Shown one piece after another: positions 1-11,682 of a stretch of 64,000 nt of DNA (the stretch's first letter is position 1; the number at the start of each line of letters is the position of its first letter). The notes below the pieces were generated by a model. That model was not told where the DNA came from, did not search any database, and saw nothing but the letters and a program-made list of their open reading frames with translations. The stretch lies in NCBI GenBank assembly GCA_036874045.1, contig JAZBRI010000003.1, positions 18,205,501 through 18,269,500 of the forward strand, written 5' to 3'. This stretch comes from Cymodocea nodosa (lineage: Eukaryota > Streptophyta > Magnoliopsida > Alismatales > Cymodoceaceae). Position numbers and translations under genes: made by a program.

Positions 1-495
1 TCAAACTATCCCTACACACCAAAAGAAAAATCTTTTTCAAGGATTAAAAACACTTTTTCGAGGAAAATCTCTCAGGTGGAAGAAAATTCAGTGAAGCATA
101 AAAAGGTAAGATTTTCGTCACTAAAGAATTAAAGTATCAGAAGAAAGCAAATTTGGTGAAGCAGAGAAAGACAAGATATTCGTCACTGAAGAATTACTAA
201 AGAAGAAAAAGAAGAAGAAAGATCTCAAACAAGGAGAAAAGTTTTAAATTCTACAAATTAGTTTTCTCTGTTTGTAGTTATGAAATGGTTTAGATGATAC
301 ATGGTATCGAGTTATAATTGCATCTACAATTTCTGAGGAAAGTTGAATTGTACATTGTAATTGAAACCTTGAATAAAAATGATTTTATGAAAACAATGTC
401 TCGACTTGTTTTTGAGTTTTAAAGTTTCAATTATACTTCAGAAAATATTAAAAATACACAATTCACCCCCTCTTGTGTAGCCATACGATCCTACA
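1..495 (+). repeat. Element A 5' LTR, 3' part
   Basis: This matches the last 495 bases of the other copia LTRs in the window and ends in the family's terminal CCTACA. It contains the purine-rich GAA tract near 200-225, an AATAAA poly(A) signal at 372-377 and the CACTGAAGA tandem module. The primer-binding site follows directly. Confidence 0.9.
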
Positions 496-497
496 AG

Positions 498-509
498 TGG
501 TATCAAAGT
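498..509 (+). other. Element A primer-binding site (initiator tRNA-Met)
   Basis: TGGTATCAAAGT follows the LTR end after two bases. It is a close match to TGGTATCAGAGC, the complement of the 3' end of plant initiator tRNA-Met that primes most copia elements. Element H keeps the perfect 12-base version. Confidence 0.85.
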
Positions 510-695
510 TTTGTTAATAATCTTTGATATAAAATCGATACCAACTTATTTAATATCATTGCTTATTCTACCTTCCTTGTTTTTAAACAGAAATTAATAT
601 CAGAGCATACGTTTAACTTTCTTGACTTAAGGCTCAAGTTGTTTTAAAGTTTTTTGACTGTTTAAAATCGAATAGGTTGAAAAATCTAAGGTAAG

Positions 696-2954
696 ATGAC
701 TACTGGAAATGGTAATTTTTCTTTATATGAAGGCCAAAATCTTAATCGTCCTCCTTTATTTGATGGAATACATTTTGAATATTGGAAATATAGGATGACT
801 ATTTTTCTTCAAAGTATAGATCATAAGTTGTGGTTCATGATTTCTAAACCATATACTCCATTAACTACCCCTTATAATACTTGGACAATTACTAAAAAAG
901 AAAATGAAACTCTGAATGCTAAGGGCTTAAATATTTTATTTTGTGCATTGAGTTATGAACAGTTCAGTGAAGTGTCGGCATATAAATCTGCTTATGAGGT
1001 GTGGCATGCATTAGAAGTTTCACATGAAGGTACTTCTCAAGTTAAAGAGACTAAAATAAACATGTTAATTCATAAGTATGAACTCTTTAAGATGCATGAA
1101 GACAAAAGTCTTTTTGAGATGTTTTCCCGATTCTTGATATCATAAATTCTTTAAAATGCTTAGGAAAGAATTTGGAATAGAAGGATTTGGTGAGGAAAAT
1201 TCTCAGATCCCTAAGTTCTAAATGGTCTCAGAAAGAAAGTAACATCAATTGAGGAATCACGAGATTTAAATGTTTATACCATGAATGAACTTATAGGAAA
1301 CTTAACAGCTTACGAAGTTCAATTAAATGAATCACTGAGTCACAACAAACTAAAAATGAAGAAAGAAATAGCCTTCGAAATTAATTTAGATTCTGATATA
1401 TCTACTAATTCTGATGAGGATTTGATTTTACTGACTAGGAAATTCAAGAAAGCATGGAAAGCTAGGAAATAGCAAAGGAATAAAAATGATAAACCCTTAA
1501 CGTCAAAATCACTAAATGACAAGAATTCTTCATCTAGAAAGTATGTATGTTACAACTGTAAGAAACCTGGACATCTTTCTCTAGACTATCCTATGAGGAA
1601 AAATGAAAAGCAAAGTAGGACAAATAAGAAGAAGACGGCTCAGAAAACTCAGAAAAAGTTTTACAAGAAAAAGGCTTTGAAGGTCACTTGGGATGACATG
1701 TCTGAAGAGTCTGAATCTAAGGAATTATCATCAAAATATTCACATTTAGAAGGAGAACAAGAGTTAGAAGACGTTGCTCATGTGTGCTTCATGGCAGATG
1801 AGTCTGAGGTAATATCTGATCCTAAAAGTCATTCAGATTTCAACTTTGATGAATTATTATGTGCTTATCATGCATTATTACAAAAACTTAAAGTATGTAA
1901 ACTGGAAAATAAGAATCTTAGAAAATCTTCATCCATTATGGAAGAAGAAATTTTTTTGCTGTCTACTACTTTAGAAAAGTTTAAATGTGATAATGAAAAT
2001 CATGCTAGAGATGTGCAAAAATTTAGATTTAATGAATGTATCTTGCATGAACAAATACAAAATATAAATGCTAAAAATTAAAGATGGAATCTGAAAATGA
2101 AATGTTGAGAAACAATATAAATGAACTTGAAATAGAGATAGATAAATTAAAATTGAGAGTGCTAGATTTAAATTGTACCATTGAGAAATGGAATTTAAGT
2201 CAAACTAAGTTAGACAAACTAACTAGTACCCCTGCGGTGTCTTATAAATTTGGCTTAGGATTTGATTATCCTGAATATCGTGAATCTCAAGCCAATAAAA
2301 GATTTGTTAGTTGCAGTTCAAGTAAATCTAAGACGAAAATTCCTTTTGTTATGGAACAAGGTAATAAATAGGTAGAAGTAGGAACTTCAAGGGATGAATC
2401 ATGTAGTAATAATATAAATCAATGTGATTTGTCAAATTGTACTTCTAACATGACTATTAATGTTTCTAAAAATCTTGTTTCCTGTTCTAGAAATTCAGTT
2501 TCTAATGTTTCTAAAATTTCAAACAATTGTAGCAAACTGAAAATTCAGAAACCTGAGCATGTAATTCAATACACTAGTATTAGACCAATTACTCATTCAG
2601 CATGTGATAAATCTGAAAATTTTTGGGCAGAAAAATTTTGTATGCACTGAAAATTCAAATACAAGTACAAAATCTTGGTATGAACTTACTAAAATGGATG
2701 AACATGACCAAAATAAATTAACATTTGATAAAAATCGGTTTGGTCTTGGTTATACTACATCTGAAAATAAAAAGAATGATTATAAGAGCAATAATGCTAT
2801 AAGTAAGTATGATGTTAAAAATAAGTCTATAGTACTTACAACTAATAAGAATGTAAATGATAATGTTAAACTATTTTTAAACAAAAAGAAGAAATATGCA
2901 TTTAATGAACCTGGTCCTCAACAACATTGGGTACCAAGAAAAAGTTTTTCCTAA
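696..2954 (+). pseudogene. gag: Element A gag (Sirevirus-type), broken
   Basis: This is the capsid and nucleocapsid gene of the copia element. The N-terminal half is the UBN2/Retrotran_gag type common in plant copia elements; motifs visible include FDGIHFEYWKYRM near residue 25 and YEVWHALEVSHEG. A CCHC knuckle (CYNCKKPGHLS) follows, then a long acidic and leucine-rich coiled-coil tail, the hallmark of Sirevirus Gag. The tail ends in a conserved QQHWVPRKSFS just before the protease. The start codon is the ATG shared by all copies and follows a splice-donor-like AAGGTAAG. The frame carries about six breaks, so no Gag would be made. Identification rests on motif recognition and on the aligned copies B, C and H. 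Confidence 0.88.
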
Positions 2955-2960
2955 TTTGTT

Positions 2961-3187
2961 TTGCAGGAGAAAACAACATCAAAATGGATCTTGGATAGCG
3001 GAGCATCAAGTCACATGACCGAACAGAAAAGTCTACTACAAAATTTTACAAATACCATGAAAGGAAGTGTAACATTTGGAATCAAATGCAAAGATAAAAT
3101 CATAGGTATGTGCAATGTTCAAATAACTCCAACTTATGTTATTTCGAATGTACTATATGTAGAAAACCTAGGATTTAATTTGCTAAG
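2961..3187 (+). pseudogene. pol: Element A pol, protease start
   Basis: This is the start of the polyprotein after gag. It shows the retropepsin signature WILDSGASSHMT and the following core (ITPTYVISNVLYVENLGFNLLSV), seen also in C, D and H. Element B interrupts the gene here: its 5' LTR starts at 3188 and the duplicated target CTAAG (3183-3187) reappears at 30353. The continuation is listed at 30353-30826. Confidence 0.88.
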
Positions 3188-4531
3188 TGTTGAGTATTTT
3201 CTTTTGATGATGTGTGTTGAATGAATGTAATCATATTTGCTCAATTACTATTGCTTGTGAAAAGAAATTAAAATCATCAATTAATACAGAAAAAGCTTAT
3301 TGGCATAAATACTTGTCTGTATTGGATCTGAAGTTAATAACTAGTCGTTCCATTGCATTAATTTCTCATTTAGTTAAACTTAAGTTGTTATTTTTTGCAC
3401 GTGGTAAAATTCTTATTATAAAAACATTTGTTTATGATTGAATCGGTGAGTTAAAGCTTTTTCGGAGACTTACAGTCGTAACTATCTGAAAGGTAACTTA
3501 AGTCATGTTTTTAGGTCTTGACACGTGTCTCACTAGTTTTATGATATAAAGAGTTTTTCGATGACTTACAACCGTAACTATCCGAAACTTAAACTGTTTT
3601 CGATGAGTTATCGTTTAACCTTCCGAAAGAATTGTTAAGTTGGTTCGTTGAGTTAGCATAACACCACAGACTTAGTTTGTTGAGTTAGCTACAGTACTTG
3701 TCACGTGAAATGGCACATGAGGAACTCGTTAAGTTAGAAACGTTAAGTTATATATATATACTTGTGTTACTCGTTTAGTTAACATTAAAGTAACAACTTC
3801 GTATTACACTTGATGGAAATTCTTTGGACAAGAAAGTTTATTTCGCAAGAATGTTTTCAGAGATCCAGGACTAATGATTAAAGAAAATTCGAAATATAAA
3901 CGTGGGTTAGAACGTGTGTGTTTCGATGAAGGAAAAAGAAAAGACGTGGAGAAGTGGAAAACTGGTAGTGGCTAAATGTGAAGGATATACATGAAATGAA
4001 GATACAGTATAAAAGGCATAGAATTCTCGTTGATCAAACCATCCCTACACACCAAAAGAAAAATCTTTTTTAGGGATCAAAAACACCTCTTCAGAGAAAA
4101 TCTCTCAAGTGGAAGAAAATTCAGTGAAGCAGAAAAAGGTATTATATACATCACTGAATATTTGAAGTATTAGAAGATAGCAAATTCGGTGAAGCAGAGA
4201 AAGACAAGATATTCGTCACTGAAGAATTGTTGAAGAAGAAAAAGAAGAAGAAGAAATATCTCAAATAGGGAGAAAAGTTTTAAATTCCGCAAATTAGTTT
4301 TCTCTGTTTGTAGTTATGAAATTGTTTAGATGATACATGGTATCGAGTTATAATTACATCTAAAATTTCTGAGGAGAGTTGAATTGTACATTGTAATTGA
4401 AACCTTGAATAAAAATGATTTTATGAAAATAATGTCTCGACTTGTTTTTGAGTTTTAAAGTTTCAATTATACTTCAGAAAATATTAAAAATACACAATTC
4501 ACCCCCTCTTGTGTAGCCACACGATCCTACA
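3188..4531 (+). repeat. Element B 5' LTR
   Basis: It begins TGTTGAGTATTTT and ends GATCCTACA. It carries a TATA box (4008-4014), a GAA-rich tract (about 4225-4258) and the poly(A) signal close to the end. It is shorter than its 1,790-bp partner at 28563-30352, so the two have diverged in length since insertion. Confidence 0.93.
4008..4014 (+). promoter_or_regulatory. LTR TATA box
   Basis: TATAAAA lies in the context ACAGTATAAAAGGCATAG, kept in nearly every copia LTR here (also at 27183, about 29776 and 36249 on the plus strand, and about 7865 and 59908 on the minus strand). It should define the U3/R boundary some 25-35 bases downstream. Confidence 0.75.
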
Positions 4532-4533
4532 AG

Positions 4534-4545
4534 TGGTATCAAAGT
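4534..4545 (+). other. Element B primer-binding site (initiator tRNA-Met)
   Basis: TGGTATCAAAGT follows two bases after the 5' LTR end, in the same place and with the same sequence as in element A. Confidence 0.85.
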
Positions 4546-4731
4546 TTTGTTAATAATCTTTGATATAAAATCGATACCAACTTATTTAATATCATTGCTT
4601 ATTCTACCTTCCTTGTTTTTAAATAGAAATTAATATCTGAGCATACATTTAACTTTCTTGACTTAAGGCTCAAGTTGTTTTAAGGTTTTTTGATTGTTTA
4701 AAATCGAATAGGTTGAAAAATCTAAGGTAAG

Positions 4732-6990
4732 ATGACTACTGGAAATGGTAATTTTTCTTTATATGAAGGCCAAAATCTTAATCGTCCTCCTTTATTTGAT
4801 GGAATACATTTTGAATATTGGAAATATAGGATAACTGTTTTTCTTCAAAATATAGATCATAAGTTGTGGTTCATGATTTCTAAACCATATACTCCGTTAA
4901 CTACTCCTTATAATACTTGGATAATTACTGAAAAAGAAAATGAAACTCTGAATGCTAAGGGTTTAAATATTTTATTTTGTGCATTGAGTTATGAATAGTT
5001 CAGTAAAGTGTCAGCATATAAATCTGCTTATGAGGTGTGGCATGCATTAGAAGTTTCGTATGAAGGTACTTCTCAAGTTAAAGAGACTAAAATAAACATG
5101 TTGATTCATAAGTATAAACTCTTTAAGATGCATGAAAATGAAAATATTTCTGAGATGTTTTCTAGATTTCTTGATATCATAAACTCTTTAAAATGTTTAG
5201 GAAAGAATTTTGAACAGAAGGATTTTGTGAGGAAAATTCTCAGATCCCTATGTTCTAAATGCTCTCAGAAAGTAACATCAATTCAGGAATCACGAGATTT
5301 AAATGTTTATACTATGAATGAACTTATAGGAAATTTAACAGCTTATGAAGTTCAATTAAATGAATCACTGAGTCACAACAAACTAAAAATGAAGAAAGAA
5401 ATAGCCTTCGAAATTAATTTAGATTCTGATATATCTACTAATTCTGACGAGGATTTGATTTTGCTGACTAGGAAATTCAAGAAAGCATGGAAAGCAAGGA
5501 AACAACAAATGAACAAAAATGATAAACCCTCAACGTCAAAATCACTAAATGACAAGAATTCTTCATCTAGAAAGTATGTATGTTACAACTGTAAGAAACC
5601 TGGACATCTTTCTCCAAATTGTCCTATGAGGAAAAATGAAAAGCAAAGTAGGACAAATAAGAAGAAGACGGCTTAGAAAACTCAGAAAAAGTTTTACAAG
5701 GAAAATGCTTTGAAGGTCACTTGGGATGACATGTTTGAAGAGTTTGAATGTGAGGAATTATCATCAAAATCTTCACATTTAGAAGGAGAACAAGAGTTAG
5801 AAGACGTTGCTCATGTGTGCTTCATGGCAGATGAGTCTGAGGTAATATCTGATCCTGAAAGTCATTCAGATTTCAACTTTGATGAATTATTATGTGCTTA
5901 TCATGCATTATTACAAAAACTTAAAGTATGTAAACTAGAAAATAAGAATATTAGAAAATCTTCATCCATTATGGAAGAAGAAAATTGTTTCCTGTCTACT
6001 ACTTTAGAAAAGTTTAAATGTGATAATGACAATCATGCCAGAGATTTGCAAAAATTTAGATTTAATGAATGTATCTTGCATGAACAAATACAGAATATAA
6101 ATGCTAGAAAATTAAAGATAGAATCTGAAAATGAAATGTTGAGAAACAATATAAATGAACTTGAATTAGAGATAGATAAATTAAAACTGAGAGAGCTAGA
6201 TTTAAATTGTACCATTGAGAAATGGAATTTAAGTCAAACTAAGTTAGACAAACTAACTAGTACCCCTACGGTGTCTTATAAATTTGGCTTAGGATTTGAT
6301 TATCCTGAATATCTTGAATCTCAAGCCAATAAAGGATTTATTAGTTGCAATTCAAGTAAATCTAAGACTAAAATTCCTTTTGTTATGAAACAAGGTAATA
6401 AATATGTAGAAGTATGTACTTCAAGGGATGAATCATGTAGTAATAATATAAATCAATGTGATCTACCAAATTGTACTTCTAACATGACTATTAATGTTTC
6501 TAAAAATCTTGTTTCTTATTCTAGAAATTTAGTTTCTAATGTTTCTAAAATTTCAGACAATTGTAGTAAACTGAAAAATCAGAAACCTGAGCATGTAATT
6601 CAATACACTAGTATTAGACCAATTACTCATTCTACATGTGATAAAACTAAAAATTCTTGTGTAGAAAAAGATTTTGTATGTACGGAAAATGTTAATACAA
6701 GTACAAAATCTTGGTATGAACTTACTGAAATGTATGAGCATGACCAAAATAAATTAAAATCTGATAAAAATCTGTTTGGTCTTGATTATACTACATTTGA
6801 AAACAAAAAGAATGATTGTAAAAGCAATAATGCTATATGTGAGTATGAAGCTAATGATAAATCAATAGTACTTACAATTAATAAGAATATAAATGATAAT
6901 GTTAAACTATTTTAAACAAAAAGAAGAAATATGCGTTTAATGAACTTGGTTCTCAACAACATTAGGTACCAAGAAAAAGTTTTTCTTAAT
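4732..6990 (+). pseudogene. gag: Element B gag (Sirevirus-type), broken
   Basis: This is the best preserved plus-strand gag here, with only about four breaks. Domain order is the UBN2-type capsid region (about residues 1-230), a basic linker rich in Lys and Ser, a CCHC knuckle (CYNCKKPGHLSPNC, near residue 290), an acidic stretch (EEFECEELSSKSS), and a heptad-like coiled coil of roughly 130 residues with many Asn, Leu and Glu. A Ser/Asn-rich tail follows. The role is assembly of the particle and packaging of the RNA. The coiled coil is a known Sirevirus trait thought to mediate protein contacts. The start lies 200 bases after the LTR end, as in A. Confidence 0.9.
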
Positions 6991-6994
6991 TTGG

Positions 6995-7316
6995 TGTTGC
7001 AAGAGGAAACAACATCAAAATGGATCTTGGACAGCGGAGTGTCAAGTCACATGGCATAGAAGGATTGGGCTTATAAATATGAAACTGTTACATAATCTAT
7101 CAAAAAACCATTTACTGAGAGGTTTACCAAAGATTAAATACTAAAAGGACTTTATGTGTGATGCATGTGAGTTAGGTAAACTTCATAAAAACTCGTTTAA
7201 ATCCAAAATTGATATTTCAAGCAATAGAGTCTTAGAACTTATACATATGGATCTATGTGGACCAACAAGAATCATGAGTCTTGGTAGTAAATGGTATGTA
7301 TTTGTTTTAGTAGATG
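6995..7316 (+). pseudogene. pol: Element B pol, protease and integrase start, broken
   Basis: It holds the protease signature (KWILDSG) followed shortly by the integrase zinc-binding part (CDACELGKLHKNSFKSK) and the start of the catalytic core ([16 protein letters not shown]). The copia order protease-integrase is clear. Element C begins at 7317 on the opposite strand. The remaining pol of B is not present in the window. Confidence 0.85.
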
Positions 7317-8918
7317 TGTATTTGAAGAGGGGGGGTGAATTGTGTATTTTTAATATTTTCTGAAATATAATTGAAACTTTAAAACTCAAAAACAAGTCGA
7401 GACATTGTTTTCATAAAATCATTTTTATTCAAGGTTTCAATTACAATATACAATTCAATTCTCCTAAGAAATTGTAGATGCAATTATATTTCGATACCAT
7501 GTATCATCTAAACAATTTCATAACTACAAATAGAGAAAACTAATTTGCAGAATTTAAAACTTTTCTCCTTGTTTGAGATCTTTCTTCTTCTTCTTTTTCT
7601 TCTTCAGCAATTCTTCAGTGACGAATATCTTGTCTTTTCATGCTTCACCGAATTTGCTTTCTTTTGATACTTCAAATCTTCAATGACGAAAATCTTACCT
7701 TTTTATGCTTCACTGAACTTTCTTCCACTTGAGAGATTTTCCCCGAGAAGGTGTTTTTGATCCCTGAAAAAGATTTTTCTTTTGGTGTGCAGGGATGGTT
7801 TGATCCTTGAAAAGATTTTTCTTTTTGTGTGCAAGGATTAATTGATCAACGAGAATTCTATGCCTTTTATACTGTATCTTCTTTTCATGCATATCCTTCA
7901 CATTTAACCACTACCAATTTTCCACTTCTCCACGTCTTTCCTTTTTCCTTCATCGAAACACACAAGTTCTAACCCACGTTTATATTTCGAATTTCCTTTA
8001 ATCGTCAGTCCTAGATCTCTGAAAAATTTCCTGCAAAATAAACTTTCTCGTCCAAAAGTTTTTCATCAGTGTAATAAGAAGTCGTTACTTTAATGTTAAC
8101 TAAACGAGTAACACAAGTATATATATAACTTAACGTTTCTAACTTAACGAGTTCCTCATGTGCCATTTCACGTGACAAGTACTGTAGCTAACTCAACGAA
8201 CTAAGTCCGTGGTGTTATGCTATCTCAACGAACCATCTCCGTTGTGTTATGATAACTCAACGAACCATTTCTGTTCTGTTATGATAATTCAACGAACCAG
8301 TAATAAACAAATGTTTTTATAATAAGAATTTTACCACGTGCAAAAAATAACAACTTAAGTTTATAACGCTAACCTAACGTGTTGCCTTAGTGTTCAATAT
8401 AGCAACTCAACACGTTTAGTTATGTTAACTTAATGAGTTAAACATGTGCACCTCACGTGATACAATACAACATTCGTAACTTAAAATTTCACCACGTGTA
8501 TAACACTAACTTAACGAGTTCGTCTCTTCTTTTACTCACTAACTTAACGAGTTATCACGTGACCTATTTTAACCTTTAAGCCTCTAACTTAACGAGTTCT
8601 CACGTGACCTCTATACAAACAAAACTCTAACTTAACGAGTTGTCTAAACGTGCACTATTCATGATACAGAAGATATAACATTAAAACATATCATGCTTTT
8701 CAATAAAAACACACGTTAACTTAACGTTTAGCTAAATGAGAAATTAATGCAACGAAACGACTAGTTATTAACTTCAGATCCAATACAGACAAGTATTTAT
8801 ATCAATAAGCTTTTTCTGTATTAATTGATGATTTTAATTTCTTTTCATAAGCAATAGTAATTGAGCAAATATGATTATTTTCATTCAGTACACATCATCA
8901 AAACAAAAATACTCAACA
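7317..8918 (-). repeat. Element C 3' LTR
   Basis: Minus-strand LTR of about 1,602 bp, ending TGTTGAG when read on its own strand. It holds six CACGTG G-boxes (near 8163, 8334, 8454, 8493, 8559 and 8601) and many CGTTAAGTTA/CGTTGAGTTA motifs between about 8150 and 8660. Its TATA box is near 7865-7871. Confidence 0.9.
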
Positions 8919-8932
8919 ATCTCCCCCTTTTT
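8919..8932 (-). other. Element C terminal polypurine tract
   Basis: Read on the minus strand this is AAAAAGGGGGAGAT, directly before the LTR. It is the plus-strand DNA primer site. A second copy of the tract lies at about 9226-9239. Confidence 0.88.
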
Positions 8933-9414
8933 GATGATGACAAAACCATATTAAATCAATTATGAAATATGTTTAACTCAACAAAGCACCTTCGTTGGGT
9001 TAACTTTTAATTCAACAAACTTGTTTGTTGACTTAAGTTCACTTAAGCTTATTTCTATTGTTTGTGTAAATTTTACCTCTTAGAACTAAAACTCTCAGAT
9101 GTCAATAATTATATAAGTATCAGTTTTCTAATTATCATCTGTCAGATTACAATAACCATTTAAATAGCATCTCCTTTTATAATATATATATGCAATTAAG
9201 ATCATAATCATCTTTTTATAATATTTCTCCCCCTTTTTGTCATTAATCAAAAAGATAATTATAGAGAATATATATATGTATATAAGAGAATTACAACAAC
9301 GATTTCTATAAATAAAAATAATAATTGAACACATTTATAGAAAAATGTATTGTTCAATGAATCAAACAAGTAATACAAATATTACATTTTGTATTCAGAA
9401 ACAAACAAAAACAA

Positions 9415-11682
9415 TTATTGACCCCTCATAAGTATATCACTTATAGCATTACATATTTTATCTCCTAGATGCCTAATATCATTTATGATGTTGTTAAGCA
9501 CTGCATCTAAGTCAGGAGGTAGCTGGGTTTGCTGTTCTACTTGAACTGAATAACTTTATTGTTGTTGTTATTGTATATGGTCTGTATCAGGTTGTTGTTG
9601 TTGTCGTTGAGGTTTATGCATGGCCTGGAATTTTGGCAAATCTCTGATACTAAATGCTCTCATGCCTTTAGTTTCAGAGGGCTAGCTGGATAAATTCAAT
9701 TGGCTTGCAATGAGTCTACATACGGCATCACCATAAAATAACTTTGAACTCATATGCTGTAGTTGAGAAGTGAAAACATCAAACCAATTGATTTGAATTC
9801 TATTCAGCAAGCTATAAGTTGCATATAAACAACTTCTGCTGACTTCCATATTGTGTCTAACTCTCTGAAATAAATTTGCATGCAATATATTTGCAATAAA
9901 TCTTGCCTCTACATTTAGATTTTCCATTAATCTCATTTTAGAATATACATCTGGAATTATTGATAATGACTGAATGTTCCATTCTAGTTGTCTTATTATG
10001 TCAAATCTGTTGGTAACAACAACACCTTCATTCTTTAATCCTAAAACTTCAAAAATTAACTCAAGAGACAATATAAACTCCTATTCATTTATTTGAGTTT
10101 TCAGAAAATTTCCATTCTTGTCCAGATTGCTATAAAAAGCTACAATAAGCTTTGTGTATTGCTTCCATTTCGTTCCTACTGGCAAGAATTTAATGAGGCC
10201 TTGAAACTCAAACAGATCTCTTATTTCCATCAAATTTCTGAATTTTATTGGACGAGCATGTAGAATCTTACATGTAATCAGATTATTTTATTTGTGCAAT
10301 GCTTCTTCAGATCTAAAATGAATTGCATTACCTTGAATTTTTAAAATTGTACACAAAGAAGGTGATACCTGAAGCCATGATTCAAAGTTTAATTCATCTT
10401 CAGGAACCTCTTCTTCAAAATGAATGTCATGTTGTTTCTCTTCCAAAATATTATCTTGAAGCTGCTTAGGTAAGCTTGATTCTTTAGCTTCAACAGTGTT
10501 AGGAACATTGTCAATATGCTAAACATTCATCTGTTTAGTCTCTATAGAATGTTCAAAGTACAATTTTTCCACAAATTCTACAGCCGGTGTATCTGTCTGT
10601 AATTGTTCATTTTGTTCAACAGATATTTCCATTGATTCATGCTGTGAATTCTCAGACTCTGCTTCTATAGATTCCGTAGAAGGCTGGTTAACTTTTAGCT
10701 CTCCTAGAGTCTTAACAATTTCAATATCTGCTACTCCAGACAATTCAGCCTTTGCACTAGTTACTACCTCAACATTGTCAATTATATCTGCAATAACTTG
10801 TTCAATGTTAGGTGCCTAATGCTCTGATTTGTCAATTTCTGCATCATCAGGACTTGTACTAATAGAAAAACTTGAGCTCATATTTGACTTGGATTTCTTC
10901 TCAAGTTTTCTAGCAAGGGAAAATAAAGTCTCATTATCTTCATTAGTTTCAGTGTGTTCGGAACTGATGAGTTTATCAGATGCACAATAAGGTACAATGT
11001 CTAGACATACATTATCCTTTGGAAATAAATTTTCATCTGATTTTCCTTTTTCAAAAGACTTTGTTTCCTTAGACATAATTTTTTTGACTTTCCTTCTTCT
11101 ATAACATTTCTGTTTCTACTTTTCAAGTATTGCTGTTTTCTTTTCAAATTGCTCCATAAAAGTTTTCTGCTTTAATTCTTCTAAGGCACTTTCTATTGCA
11201 ACAGCCTTTCGAAGACTATCAACTTTTGTTTTGTCTACAACAATATCTGATTCTACTTATTTTGAATATAAAGGAGTAGGGATAGCTGATTCATGCTCTT
11301 CCTCAAATGCATGTAGTCTTGTACCGTTTATAGGAGTTTGAGGAGTTCTATTTGATGAACCTACACCCTTTTCCAAATATTTTGCATACTATTCCAAAAA
11401 TGCAATCTCAGCACATTTCATTCTGTATTCTCTATCATATTTACTTTGAATACCCATGTATGTAATACTTGCATCAGTATGTTGAAGTTCTTGTCTAACT
11501 TCATCTAATATATCCTGAGAAAAGAAGTAATATCTATAAAGTTCTTCTAACCTTTTGCCCACTCGAAATATTTTCTTGAACCAAGTACGTGGAATTTCAT
11601 AATTCTCTATTTCTTTTCCTTTTGCATCTCTTCTGCTTTTGCCTTTTCCTCTACCACGACCTTTGTAGAACTTGGAGACCAT
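9415..11682 (-). pseudogene. Element C 3' ORF ('env-like'), broken
   Basis: This is a third gene downstream of pol, in the place where Sireviruses carry a so-called env-like ORF. It starts with MVSKFYKGRGRGKGKSRR, a strongly basic N-terminus that looks like a nuclear or nucleic-acid-binding signal. A coiled-coil and acidic middle region follows, then a globular domain (LIFEVLGLKNEG ... NILHANLFQRVRHN ... LLNRIQINWFDVF), then a Gln-rich tail and an amphipathic C-terminal helix. I see no signal peptide and no membrane segment, so the envelope label is doubtful. The globular part resembles the 'putative plant transposon protein' family (PF20167), by recognition only. About seven breaks. Confidence 0.8.

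Noticed and set aside
1340-1522. Recurrent 60-residue minus-strand ORF opposite gag (also at 5373, 17823 and 58263)
   Set aside because: It mirrors the conserved gag coding strand; its recurrence is explained by the copies of gag.
8150-8660. Regularly recurring AACTCGTTAAGTTA-like direct repeats, considered as a CRISPR-like array
   Set aside because: Spacing is irregular, copies vary, they occur in both orientations and in every LTR; they are LTR regulatory repeats in a plant genome.
9128-9334. 68-residue ORF repeated in C and D (also 25717-25923) and in shorter form in B
   Set aside because: It is low-complexity Ile/Tyr/Lys sequence in the non-coding tract between 3' ORF and LTR, includes the upstream polypurine tract, and is not kept in A or H.
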